A stretch of 64,000 bases of DNA from Syntrophaceae bacterium (lineage in GTDB: Bacteria; Desulfobacterota; Syntrophia; Syntrophales; Smithellaceae). Under the pieces are notes generated by a model. The model had not been told where the DNA came from and did no database searches. It was given only the letters and a program-made list of their open reading frames with translations. The stretch's first letter is position 1; each line of letters opens with the position of its first letter. This document shows positions 8,075 to 16,228 of the stretch, in pieces. The stretch lies in contig WRPE01000004.1 of assembly GCA_009773315.1 (NCBI GenBank), positions 29,261 to 93,260 on the forward strand, written 5' to 3'. Position numbers and translations under genes: made by a program.

Positions 8075-8170
8075 GTGTTGACATGACACTAGTGTAGTGC
8101 GACGTAAATTCCTTTACATCGGTTCAGCAGCTCAGACTATAGAACAAGAGAAAGCTTTCAAGGAGGGAAC

Positions 8171-10885
8171 ATGTCGTCATCACATGCAAAAGAAGGAAGA
8201 GATCTCACCAAACACAATTCCGTTTTTGACGCCGTGGTTGTCGGCGCCGGAAACGGCGGACTGACCGGCGCGCTGACCCTGTGCAAGGCGGGTAAAAAAG
8301 TCCTTCTGCTGGAAAGGCACAACATCCCCGGCGGCTGCGGCACGACCTTTCGGCGCGGCCGCTTTGAATTCGAAGTTGCGCTGCACCAGCTCTACGACAT
8401 CAGCAACAATTACCGCGGTGAAAAAGGGTCGCTGCGCAGACTCTTCGAAGAACTGAACGTATGGAACAAGATCGAATTCGTTTTGCAAAAAGAAGCCTTT
8501 CGCCTGGCGATTCCGGGCGTGGGTGAAATTGTATTGCCCGGCGACCATGACGGTTTTGTCCGAAAGATCCAGGAGATCGCCCCGGATCACGCCGACGCCA
8601 TCCGCGAATACCAGGCCCTGGTCGACAAAATAGGAGAAGAAACAGCGCTCCTGTATAAAAGCGTCGCCGAAGACGAGCCGCTGACCAAAGAAAAAGCACC
8701 CATTATCTTTGAGTTCGGCTCGCTGACCGGCAAGGAGGTGCTGGACAGGTATTTTAAAAACTCCATTGTGAAAGGGATCTACAAGGCGCTCTTCGGTTAC
8801 CTGGGCATGCCGGTGGATCGTGTCCCGTTTCTGGCCCTGGCCGCACTGTATGCGCGAGGCGACGGCACCTGTTATGTTAAGGGCGGTTCCCAGGCCATGT
8901 CCAACGCCCTCGCCGATGAATTCCTGGCATCGGGCGGGACCATCAAATTCAACACCGCCGTAGAAAAGATTTTAGTGGAGGACGGTGCCGTCAGAGGCGT
9001 AATGACGGATGCGGGCGAAAGCTTCAAAACGGATACGGTTCTTTGCAACGCCAACAAGATCAATGTTTACGTGGACATGATTGAGGAACAACACGTTCCC
9101 GAAAGCGTTTTTGCGGATCTGCGCGTTTCTACCCCCAGCATGTCGTCGTTCGGACTTTTTATCGGTCTCGACTGCACGGCAGAAGAAGCGGGCATTAGAA
9201 ATGCCACCAGCTTTATGGCCGCGCCGCTCAACGCGCCGCGGATGCGTTACGATGTTGGTCTGCATCAAACCAGCGTCATCCCGGGCGGCTACATGTCCTG
9301 CTACAGCATTGACGATCCCGACTGCAGCCCGGAGGGAACCAGCATGCTCACGATTCTCTCCAGCCAAACCGCCGATTCGTGGATCAGCCTGCCGCCCGAA
9401 AAATACCACGAAGCAAAGATGCAGTACGCCACCAAGCTGCTGGACTTCCTGTATCAGTTTTATCCGAAAATCCGCGGGCACATTGAAGAGATGGAAGCCT
9501 TCACCCCGCTTACGCTGATGCGGTATATCAATTCGCCCGGCGGCTGCATCTACGGCGTGGACGCGTATTTTAAGGATCTCGTCGCCAATAAGATGCAGGC
9601 TCGCTCCCCCATTAAGGGACTCTATTTCTGCGGAGCGTCATTGCTCTTCGGCGGTTTCAACACCACGCTTACGTCCGGCCATACGGCGGCGAGACTGATC
9701 CTGAAAGACCAGACAAAAAACGAAGCACAAGGCCGGGCAGGCTTTGAGGGTCTGGCCGGGCTGGATTCGATTCAAAAAGAAATTGAAGTCGGCAAACGAT
9801 ACAATCTCGATCACCGGTGCAACCGCGGCGGCATTAAGCGGGCATTGGACGTCCTGCATCCCAAGCGCATCGAGTACCGCGTTACGGAAATCCGCAGGGA
9901 GACGGACAGCGCCAGAACGATCCGCCTCGCGCCGACAGGCGGATACCTTCCGCCGTTTGTTCCCGGCCAGTACATCAATCTTGAAGTGGAGATTGACGGC
10001 ATTCGCACCAGCCGGCCCTACAGTATTTCTTCGCCCGCCACCCAGCGTGCCTGCTACGAAATCACCGTTCGTTCCGCCAGGAACGGCTTCGTCTCGGACT
10101 ACCTGCTTGGCTCCTTGAAGGTCGGCGATCTCGTCTCCAGTTCGGGACCTGCGGGTAATTTCTACAGGATTCCTGACGTACACGGCAAAAGACTGGTCTT
10201 TATCGCCGGTGGGTCGGGCATCACTCCCTTTATGAGCATGCTGCAAACCGATGCTGATAAATTAGACCGCGGCTGCCGGATTGATCTCATCTATGGCTGC
10301 GCCCGGGAACAGGACATTATTTTCAAAACAAGGCTACGCAAGCTGGAGAAGGCCGGTTTCGTCAAAACACATCCGGTCATTTCGGAACCCGGGGCAGACT
10401 GCCGCGAGCGTCAGGGATTTGTAACCGCGGACATTATTAAGGATGTCGCGGGAGACATCACACAATGCACCTTCTTTCTTAGCGGCCCCACCGCCATGTA
10501 TGATTTTGTCCTGCCCGAGCTTCAAAAGCTGGGGGTTTCGGATCGGCAAATCCGTCGCGAGGTCCAGACGGCGTCGGACGATGCAACGAAACTGCCGGGC
10601 TGGCCTCAAGGCATCAGCGGCAAAGATCAATTTACCGTATCGCTGCCGGATGGCCGCAAGCTTGCCGCAACGGCCTGCGAAACCGTCCTTGTCGCTCTGG
10701 AAAGAGCAGGCGTCACTGTGCCGTCGCTATGCCGCGGCGGTGAATGCAGCGCCTGCCGCACCAAGCTGCGCTCGGGTAGAGTTTTTCACCCGCCATCCGA
10801 ACTTTTACGCAAATCGGACATGAGATTCGGCTACATTCATCCCTGCGTCACCTATCCGATCAGCAACATTGAAATTATGCTGTAA
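8171..10885 (+). CDS. Three-domain fusion: phytoene-desaturase-like FAD oxidoreductase + FNR-type reductase + plant-type [2Fe-2S] ferredoxin
   Basis: A 904-residue protein. Residues 18-520 are an amine-oxidase/CrtI-like FAD domain, with dinucleotide motif GAGNGG at 25-30, then LLERHNIPGGCGTTFRRG, and a C-terminal GLYFCGASLLFGGFNTTLTSGH closing the FAD site. Residues about 565-800 are a ferredoxin-NADP-reductase-type module (RPYSISSP flavin site, GGSGITPFMSML nucleotide site, then a final FFLSGPTAMYDF). Residues about 810-904 hold a plant-type [2Fe-2S] site, C854-x4-C859-x2-C862-x29-C892. Electrons could pass NAD(P)H-FMN/FAD-[2Fe-2S]-FAD or the reverse. The start follows AAGGAGG. It is first in a sigma-54 operon with an OYE-like reductase and a crotonase. 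The substrate is unknown; an unsaturated or cyclic CoA ester is a guess. Confidence 0.85.
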   Translation: MSSSHAKEGRDLTKHNSVFDAVVVGAGNGGLTGALTLCKAGKKVLLLERHNIPGGCGTTFRRGRFEFEVALHQLYDISNNYRGEKGSLRRLFEELNVWNKIEFVLQKEAFRLAIPGVGEIVLPGDHDGFVRKIQEIAPDHADAIREYQALVDKIGEETALLYKSVAEDEPLTKEKAPIIFEFGSLTGKEVLDRYFKNSIVKGIYKALFGYLGMPVDRVPFLALAALYARGDGTCYVKGGSQAMSNALADEFLASGGTIKFNTAVEKILVEDGAVRGVMTDAGESFKTDTVLCNANKINVYVDMIEEQHVPESVFADLRVSTPSMSSFGLFIGLDCTAEEAGIRNATSFMAAPLNAPRMRYDVGLHQTSVIPGGYMSCYSIDDPDCSPEGTSMLTILSSQTADSWISLPPEKYHEAKMQYATKLLDFLYQFYPKIRGHIEEMEAFTPLTLMRYINSPGGCIYGVDAYFKDLVANKMQARSPIKGLYFCGASLLFGGFNTTLTSGHTAARLILKDQTKNEAQGRAGFEGLAGLDSIQKEIEVGKRYNLDHRCNRGGIKRALDVLHPKRIEYRVTEIRRETDSARTIRLAPTGGYLPPFVPGQYINLEVEIDGIRTSRPYSISSPATQRACYEITVRSARNGFVSDYLLGSLKVGDLVSSSGPAGNFYRIPDVHGKRLVFIAGGSGITPFMSMLQTDADKLDRGCRIDLIYGCAREQDIIFKTRLRKLEKAGFVKTHPVISEPGADCRERQGFVTADIIKDVAGDITQCTFFLSGPTAMYDFVLPELQKLGVSDRQIRREVQTASDDATKLPGWPQGISGKDQFTVSLPDGRKLAATACETVLVALERAGVTVPSLCRGGECSACRTKLRSGRVFHPPSELLRKSDMRFGYIHPCVTYPISNIEIML

Positions 10886-10912
10886 GTTTTCATAACATTT
10901 TACGGAGGTTCT

Positions 10913-12970
10913 ATGGAGTTTTTGAACAGATCATCGCAACCGAATTCAGACAAAGATAAACCGGCTCAAAAAAATGATATCCTTTTTTCACCCCTCACCA
11001 TCAACAAGATGGTCGTCCCCAATCGCATTCTGATGCCGGCCATGCACCTCAACATGGTTAAGACACCGTATATCAACGATCGGATCATCGCCTTCTACGC
11101 CGCTCGGGCGCGCGGAGGAGCCGGCGCCTTGATTGCCGGCTATGCCGGCGTCAATAAATCTTCCGGCGGCGGCGTCATCGGCGCGTATGCCGATGATTTC
11201 ATCGAGGGGCTGTCGCATTTGCGAGAAGCCATGCAACTGGGCGGCGGAAAAGCGGGCCTGCAACTGAACCACGCGGGTCGATACGCCCATTCCATCATGA
11301 TGGAAGGAGAGCAGGCCGTGGCGCCATCCGCCGTCTTCTCCAATTTTACACATGAAACGCCGCGGGCGTTGGAATTGGAAGAAATCAAACAGACGATCCA
11401 GGATTTCGCCGATGCGGCCGTTCGAACGAAAAAAGCGGGATTTGATTTTGTCGAGATCCTGGCCGGGACGGGCTATCTCATCAGCCAATTTCTATCCGAC
11501 CTGACGAATCAGCGGGATGACGAATATGGCGGGCCGTGGAAAAACCGCATGCGCTTCGGACTGGAAATCGCTTCCGCCGTCCGCAAGGCCGTGGGAAGCG
11601 ACTATCCGGTGATGTGGCGGATCAATGGCAATGATTTGATGGTCAACGGGATCGGAAGAATCCGCCTTCAGGAATACGCCGCGCTGATCGTTAAAAACGG
11701 CGCAGATGCCATCTCCGTAAATGTTGGGTGGCATGAAGCACGGGTGCCGCAGCTCGTCACGGAAGTGCCGCGCGCCGCCTATGCTTATCTGGCCCGGGGA
11801 ATCAAGGAATGCGTCGACGTTCCGGTCATAGCCGGACACCGCATCAACGATCCGCAAACGGCCCGCCAAATGATCGAGGACGACCTCTGCGACATGGTGG
11901 CTATGGGCCGGCCGCTGATTGCCGATCCCGACCTGCCGAAAAAGACAGCCGAAAACAGAGAAAACGAAATCATTCACTGCATCGCCTGCGCTCAGGGATG
12001 TTTCGATCACCTCTTCGTGGTGCAGCCCGTGGAGTGCCTGTGCAACCCCGAGGCAGGGCATGAACTCACGGCCGTTTCCAGCAAAACGGATACCCCGAAG
12101 AAAATCCTCGTCTGCGGGGGCGGCCCCGCGGGAATGGCCGCTGCAGCCGCGGCGGCACGGCGCGGTCATGATGTTGTGCTGTATGAAAGAAGCGGACAAC
12201 TCGGCGGACAACTGCTGATCGCCGGAAGTCCTCCCGGCCGCGAAGAATTTACTGTACTGGCGTCGGATCTGCAGGCCCAACTGGAACCGAGCGGCGTAAA
12301 AAAAGTGGTCCTCGGCGAAGAAGTGAATGAAGACATCATCGCCAGGGAAAAACCGGATATTGCTCTATTGGCAACCGGTGCTGTGGAAATTGTACCGAAC
12401 ATTCCGGGCGCCACGCTCCCTCATGTGGTGAGCGCCTGGGACGTTTTGGCCGGGCGGGTTGGGACCGGAAAGAGCGTTGCGATCATCGGCGGCGGCGCGG
12501 TCGGCGTGGAAACGGCGATCTTTCTGGCTCAGAAGGGCACCTTGCCTGCCGGTTCCCTTAAATTTCTTTTTATCAACCGGGCGGAGCCCGTCGAGGATCT
12601 CTACCGGCTCTCAACGATCGGAACCAAGAAAGTTGTCATCATCGAGATGCTCGAACACATCGGCGCGGATATCGGAAAGTCAACAAGGTGGGGGATGATG
12701 CAGGATATGCACCGCCATCGCGTGCGGATCAAGACAAACACGAGGGCGAAGGAAATTACGCCGGCCGGTGTTATTGCCGAAACCGCAGACGGCATGCAGG
12801 AAATTCCCGCTGACACCATTGTGCTGGCCCTGGGATCCAGATCATACAATCCGCTCGCGGAAATATTCAAGAAAAAGGGCATTCCTTATCGGGTTATCGG
12901 CGATGCCCGACAGATCGCCAAAGCGTTTGACGCTATTCACGAAGGGCATCACGTCGCTTGTGCAATATAA
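10913..12970 (+). CDS. Old-yellow-enzyme/2,4-dienoyl-CoA reductase (FadH)-type flavoenzyme
   Basis: A 685-residue NADH:flavin oxidoreductase with the FadH layout. There is an N-terminal FMN TIM barrel (about 25-350). A [4Fe-4S] site follows with spacing C-x2-C-x3-C-x11-C, starting in CIACAQGC. The C-terminal FAD/NAD(P) domain has dinucleotide motifs GGGPAGMAAA and IGGGAVGVETA. Such enzymes reduce conjugated C=C bonds of enones or dienoyl-CoA esters using NAD(P)H through FAD, Fe-S and FMN. It lies 27 bp after the fusion gene with a GGAGG ribosome site, so it is co-transcribed. A roughly 22-residue charged N-terminal extension is unusual. The actual substrate is unknown. Confidence 0.87.
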   Translation: MEFLNRSSQPNSDKDKPAQKNDILFSPLTINKMVVPNRILMPAMHLNMVKTPYINDRIIAFYAARARGGAGALIAGYAGVNKSSGGGVIGAYADDFIEGLSHLREAMQLGGGKAGLQLNHAGRYAHSIMMEGEQAVAPSAVFSNFTHETPRALELEEIKQTIQDFADAAVRTKKAGFDFVEILAGTGYLISQFLSDLTNQRDDEYGGPWKNRMRFGLEIASAVRKAVGSDYPVMWRINGNDLMVNGIGRIRLQEYAALIVKNGADAISVNVGWHEARVPQLVTEVPRAAYAYLARGIKECVDVPVIAGHRINDPQTARQMIEDDLCDMVAMGRPLIADPDLPKKTAENRENEIIHCIACAQGCFDHLFVVQPVECLCNPEAGHELTAVSSKTDTPKKILVCGGGPAGMAAAAAAARRGHDVVLYERSGQLGGQLLIAGSPPGREEFTVLASDLQAQLEPSGVKKVVLGEEVNEDIIAREKPDIALLATGAVEIVPNIPGATLPHVVSAWDVLAGRVGTGKSVAIIGGGAVGVETAIFLAQKGTLPAGSLKFLFINRAEPVEDLYRLSTIGTKKVVIIEMLEHIGADIGKSTRWGMMQDMHRHRVRIKTNTRAKEITPAGVIAETADGMQEIPADTIVLALGSRSYNPLAEIFKKKGIPYRVIGDARQIAKAFDAIHEGHHVACAI

Positions 12971-13162
12971 AAGACAGGCTTGACGTCCTCCAGCAATTTG
13001 CAATGAGCGAAGAGCGAGGTGATCATCCCGGAGGTTGACACAGAAATGCCCCATGTTGTATGTAAAGGCTAGTGGCGCGGCTGCCCTGCCATATCGGAAG
13101 AGTAGCCAGAAATCTGATCATCGGATTGTAAAAGTCCGCGGCAGCAAGGAAAAGGAAAAATC

Positions 13163-13966
13163 ATGAATGAACTGGTGAAGATTACAATCGGAAACAACGT
13201 AGCGGATGTCCGTTTTAACAGGCCCGAAAAATACAACGCCTTGAGCTTTGATATGATTGATGCCATGGCCAACGCCATTAACCGACTGGCCAAGGAACCC
13301 GGGGTCCGGGTTGTTGTCATCTCCGGCGAGGGCAAGAGCTTCTGCGCCGGGCTGGATGTTGAAAATTTTGCGGCCCTGCAATCCGGAGAAAATAAGTTTC
13401 CTAATCTTACGGATCGATACCAAAACCGGATTTCCAATATCTATCAGCATATCGGATATGGGTGGAAAGAGCTTCCCGTGCCGGTGATTGCGGCCATTCA
13501 CGGCGTAGCGCTGGGCGGCGGTTTTCAGATCGCCATGGGGGCGGACATTCGGTTCAGCACACCCGACGCCAAATTCTCGCTCATGGAAATGAAATGGGGA
13601 TTGATTCCGGATATGAGCGTGACCCAGACCATCCGTGATATCGTGTCGATTGACGTGGCCAAGGAACTGATCTTTACGGGTAAAATCATCAAAGGCGAAG
13701 AAGCGGCCCGCTTGAATCTGGTGACGCACATCTGTGAAAAACCCTATGACGACGCCATGACCCTGGCCCGGGAAATCGCCTCCAAAAATCCCGATGCCGT
13801 GCGCGCGGCGAAAAAACTCATCAACGAAGTATGGCATGGCGACTCAGGCCGCGGCCTGATGATGGAATCCGAACTGATGATGGCGCTCATGGGAAGTCCA
13901 AACCAACTGGAGGCGGTTGCCGCAAACTTTACTCAGAATCCGCCTAAGTTCAAGGACCCGGTGTGA
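13163..13966 (+). CDS. Enoyl-CoA hydratase/isomerase (crotonase) family protein
   Basis: A 267-residue crotonase. The oxyanion-hole segments GKSFCAGLDV and HGVALGGGFQIAMGAD are present. The catalytic-site segment FSLMEMKWGLIPDMSV has a glutamate at the first crotonase acid position, but an aspartate where the second acid (GxG type) would be. This variation also occurs in isomerases and hydrolases of the fold, so hydration cannot be assumed. It is third in the sigma-54 operon after a 192-bp gap, and may have its own promoter. Partnership with the two upstream flavoenzymes suggests processing of an unsaturated CoA ester. Confidence 0.85.
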   Translation: MNELVKITIGNNVADVRFNRPEKYNALSFDMIDAMANAINRLAKEPGVRVVVISGEGKSFCAGLDVENFAALQSGENKFPNLTDRYQNRISNIYQHIGYGWKELPVPVIAAIHGVALGGGFQIAMGADIRFSTPDAKFSLMEMKWGLIPDMSVTQTIRDIVSIDVAKELIFTGKIIKGEEAARLNLVTHICEKPYDDAMTLAREIASKNPDAVRAAKKLINEVWHGDSGRGLMMESELMMALMGSPNQLEAVAANFTQNPPKFKDPV

Positions 13967-14034
13967 CGGCCCGGCTTAACCGGCCCTCTTTCCGATCAGG
14001 ACATTACGCTCTTATATTATCCCCCGGCAACCCA

Positions 14035-14094
14035 CTTGACAACCGGAAAATGATAACCATATATAGGATCGCAACGATCATATATACAATCGTT
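14035..14094 (+). promoter_or_regulatory. Putative heat-shock promoter/operator of htpG
   Basis: CTTGAC at 14035-14040 and CCATATAT starting at 14057 resemble a sigma-32-type promoter, with 16 bases between the two boxes. Just downstream are two overlapping dyads: GATCG-caa-CGATC (14067-14079), and AACGAT (14073-14078) with ATCGTT (14089-14094). They could be a repressor site. This is not a canonical CIRCE element. Confidence 0.4.
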
Positions 14095-14133
14095 ATATTA
14101 AATAAAAATCAATAGTATACAGCAGGAGACCTT

Positions 14134-16047
14134 ATGGCAGGAAAAAAGCAGACTCATCAATTTAAAACAGAAGTCCAGCAACTCATGAATATCATCATCA
14201 ACTCTCTGTATTCACACAGGGAGATCTTTTTGCGGGAGCTTATCTCCAATGCGTCGGATGCCCTCGACAAGCTGCGGTTCAAGGCGCAGACGGATTCCCA
14301 CCTGATGGGAACGGACACGGACCTGAAAATCAAGATCACCCGGAATAAGGATAAGAATACCGTCGAAGTATCGGATAACGGGATCGGCATGACCTTTGAT
14401 GAGGTTGTGGAAAATATCGGGACCATCGCCAAGAGCGGGACGGCGGGATTTTTGGAGGCCGTGGGCGCCGCAAAGAATCAGGCGGCGGTTACACCGGAGC
14501 TGATCGGCCAGTTCGGCGTCGGCTTCTACAGCGCCTTTATCGTCGCCAAAAAGGTTACCCTGACAACGCGAGCCGCGGGAAGCGAGAAGGGATGCCGGTG
14601 GGAATCAGCCGGAGACGGCTCCTATACCATTGAAGAATTCGATAAGGAAAACCGGGGGACGACGATCACCCTGCAATTGAAAAAAGTGGATGCGGACGAT
14701 CAGGATTTCACCGACGAGTGGACCATCCGCGGCATTATCAAGCGGCACTCCGATTTTGTGGGCTATCCCATCGTCATGGATGTAGAAAAAACAGAGCCGG
14801 TCCTGGACGCGAAGGGCCTTCCGGAGAAGGACAAGACTGTAAAGGTCATCCAGGAAGAGACCCTCAACTCCATGAAAGCCATCTGGACGAAGGACAAGAA
14901 TGAGGTTACCGAAGAGGAACACAGTGAATTCTATCAGCACGTCAGCCATGACTGGAATCCGCCGCTGGCGCACCTCCACCTGAAGCTCGAAGGGAAAACG
15001 GAATACAGCGCCCTTTTGTATATTCCCTCCAAAGCCCCGTTTGACCTCTTCAGCCATGAGCAGAAGCATGGGATACAGCTCTATTCCAAACGGGTCTTCA
15101 TCATGGAAAACTGCAAGGAGTTGATGCCCCTGTACCTCGCCTTCGTGAAGGGCGTTGTCGATGCCCCGGACCTCAATCTCAACGTCAGCCGCGAGATCCT
15201 CCAGCAGGATGCCCTCGTCCGGAATATCAAAAAGAACCTCGTCAAGAAAGTGCTGGAGCTACTGGCCGGCATGGAGCAGGAGAAATACGAAACCTTCTAC
15301 AAGGAATTTGCTTATATCTTCAAGTCGGGAATCTCCCAGGATTTCGATAACAAGGATAAGATCGCCAGCCTCTTGCGCTATAAGACAACAAAATCCGACG
15401 GGAAATGGGTTTCACTGAAAGACTACGTTGCCCGGATGAGCCCGGACCAGAAGGACATTTATTATATTACCGGCGACAGCCTGACCTCGCTTGTCAACAG
15501 CCCTCATCTTGAGCAACTGAAGGAAAAAGATATTGAGGTCCTCCTTATGACGGACCCTATCGACGAATGGGTCATCCGGGATCTCCATGAATTCGAGAAA
15601 AAAACTTTCAAGAGTGCAGAGAAGGGGGATCTCGATCTGGACAAAACGGACGACAAGAAAAAAGAGGAATACGGCAGCCTGTTTGAATTTTTCAAGTCCA
15701 GTCTTGCTGAAAAGGTGAAGGACGTCAAACTCTCCACCCATCTGAAGAATTCCGTGGCCTGTCTCTCAGGAGATGCCAATGACATGAGCGGCTATATGGA
15801 GAAGATCCTCAAGGCCAGCGGCCAGGACGTGCCTCAAAGCAAGCGGGTGCTGGAATTGAATATGGATCATCCGCTCCTAATGAAGATCAAGGGAATCTTT
15901 GAGAAGGATAAGGAGGCCGATGTCCTCAAGGATTACACGACGTTTCTGTATGATATGGCGGTTGTCTCCGAGGGAGGGAAACTCGATGACCCGGCAAGAT
16001 TCAACAAGATGATCGGCAATCTGACGGCCGGTGGTATTGATCAATAA
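14134..16047 (+). CDS. htpG: Molecular chaperone HtpG (Hsp90)
   Basis: A 637-residue Hsp90. The N-terminal GHKL ATPase domain shows the classical blocks [27 protein letters not shown] and [11 protein letters not shown]. The middle domain follows with [20 protein letters not shown] and [18 protein letters not shown]. The length is normal for bacterial HtpG. It acts in the cytoplasm on late-stage client folding under stress. It is monocistronic; the start follows GCAGGAG, and the upstream region carries a heat-shock-like promoter. Confidence 0.97.
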   Translation: MAGKKQTHQFKTEVQQLMNIIINSLYSHREIFLRELISNASDALDKLRFKAQTDSHLMGTDTDLKIKITRNKDKNTVEVSDNGIGMTFDEVVENIGTIAKSGTAGFLEAVGAAKNQAAVTPELIGQFGVGFYSAFIVAKKVTLTTRAAGSEKGCRWESAGDGSYTIEEFDKENRGTTITLQLKKVDADDQDFTDEWTIRGIIKRHSDFVGYPIVMDVEKTEPVLDAKGLPEKDKTVKVIQEETLNSMKAIWTKDKNEVTEEEHSEFYQHVSHDWNPPLAHLHLKLEGKTEYSALLYIPSKAPFDLFSHEQKHGIQLYSKRVFIMENCKELMPLYLAFVKGVVDAPDLNLNVSREILQQDALVRNIKKNLVKKVLELLAGMEQEKYETFYKEFAYIFKSGISQDFDNKDKIASLLRYKTTKSDGKWVSLKDYVARMSPDQKDIYYITGDSLTSLVNSPHLEQLKEKDIEVLLMTDPIDEWVIRDLHEFEKKTFKSAEKGDLDLDKTDDKKKEEYGSLFEFFKSSLAEKVKDVKLSTHLKNSVACLSGDANDMSGYMEKILKASGQDVPQSKRVLELNMDHPLLMKIKGIFEKDKEADVLKDYTTFLYDMAVVSEGGKLDDPARFNKMIGNLTAGGIDQ

Positions 16048-16228
16048 GGGAATGGGGATTGAAATATTGGGGACGGTTGTAAATTCCCTTGCCGTATAAA
16101 GCTCTCCGTGTTTAACTTCAAAACATGTTAAAAAACGTCGTTATCCATCTCGGTTTTTATCATGAAACATTCAGGGTCTCATCCGCAATGGCCGTGCGCA
16201 GGACAAACGTAACGGGGAGGATTCGTTG

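Noticed and set aside
13163..13966. Naming the crotonase a dienoyl-CoA isomerase from its second acidic residue
   Set aside because: The same aspartate occurs in the unrelated crotonase at 22130 and one further isomerase residue is a glutamine, so the position is not diagnostic.
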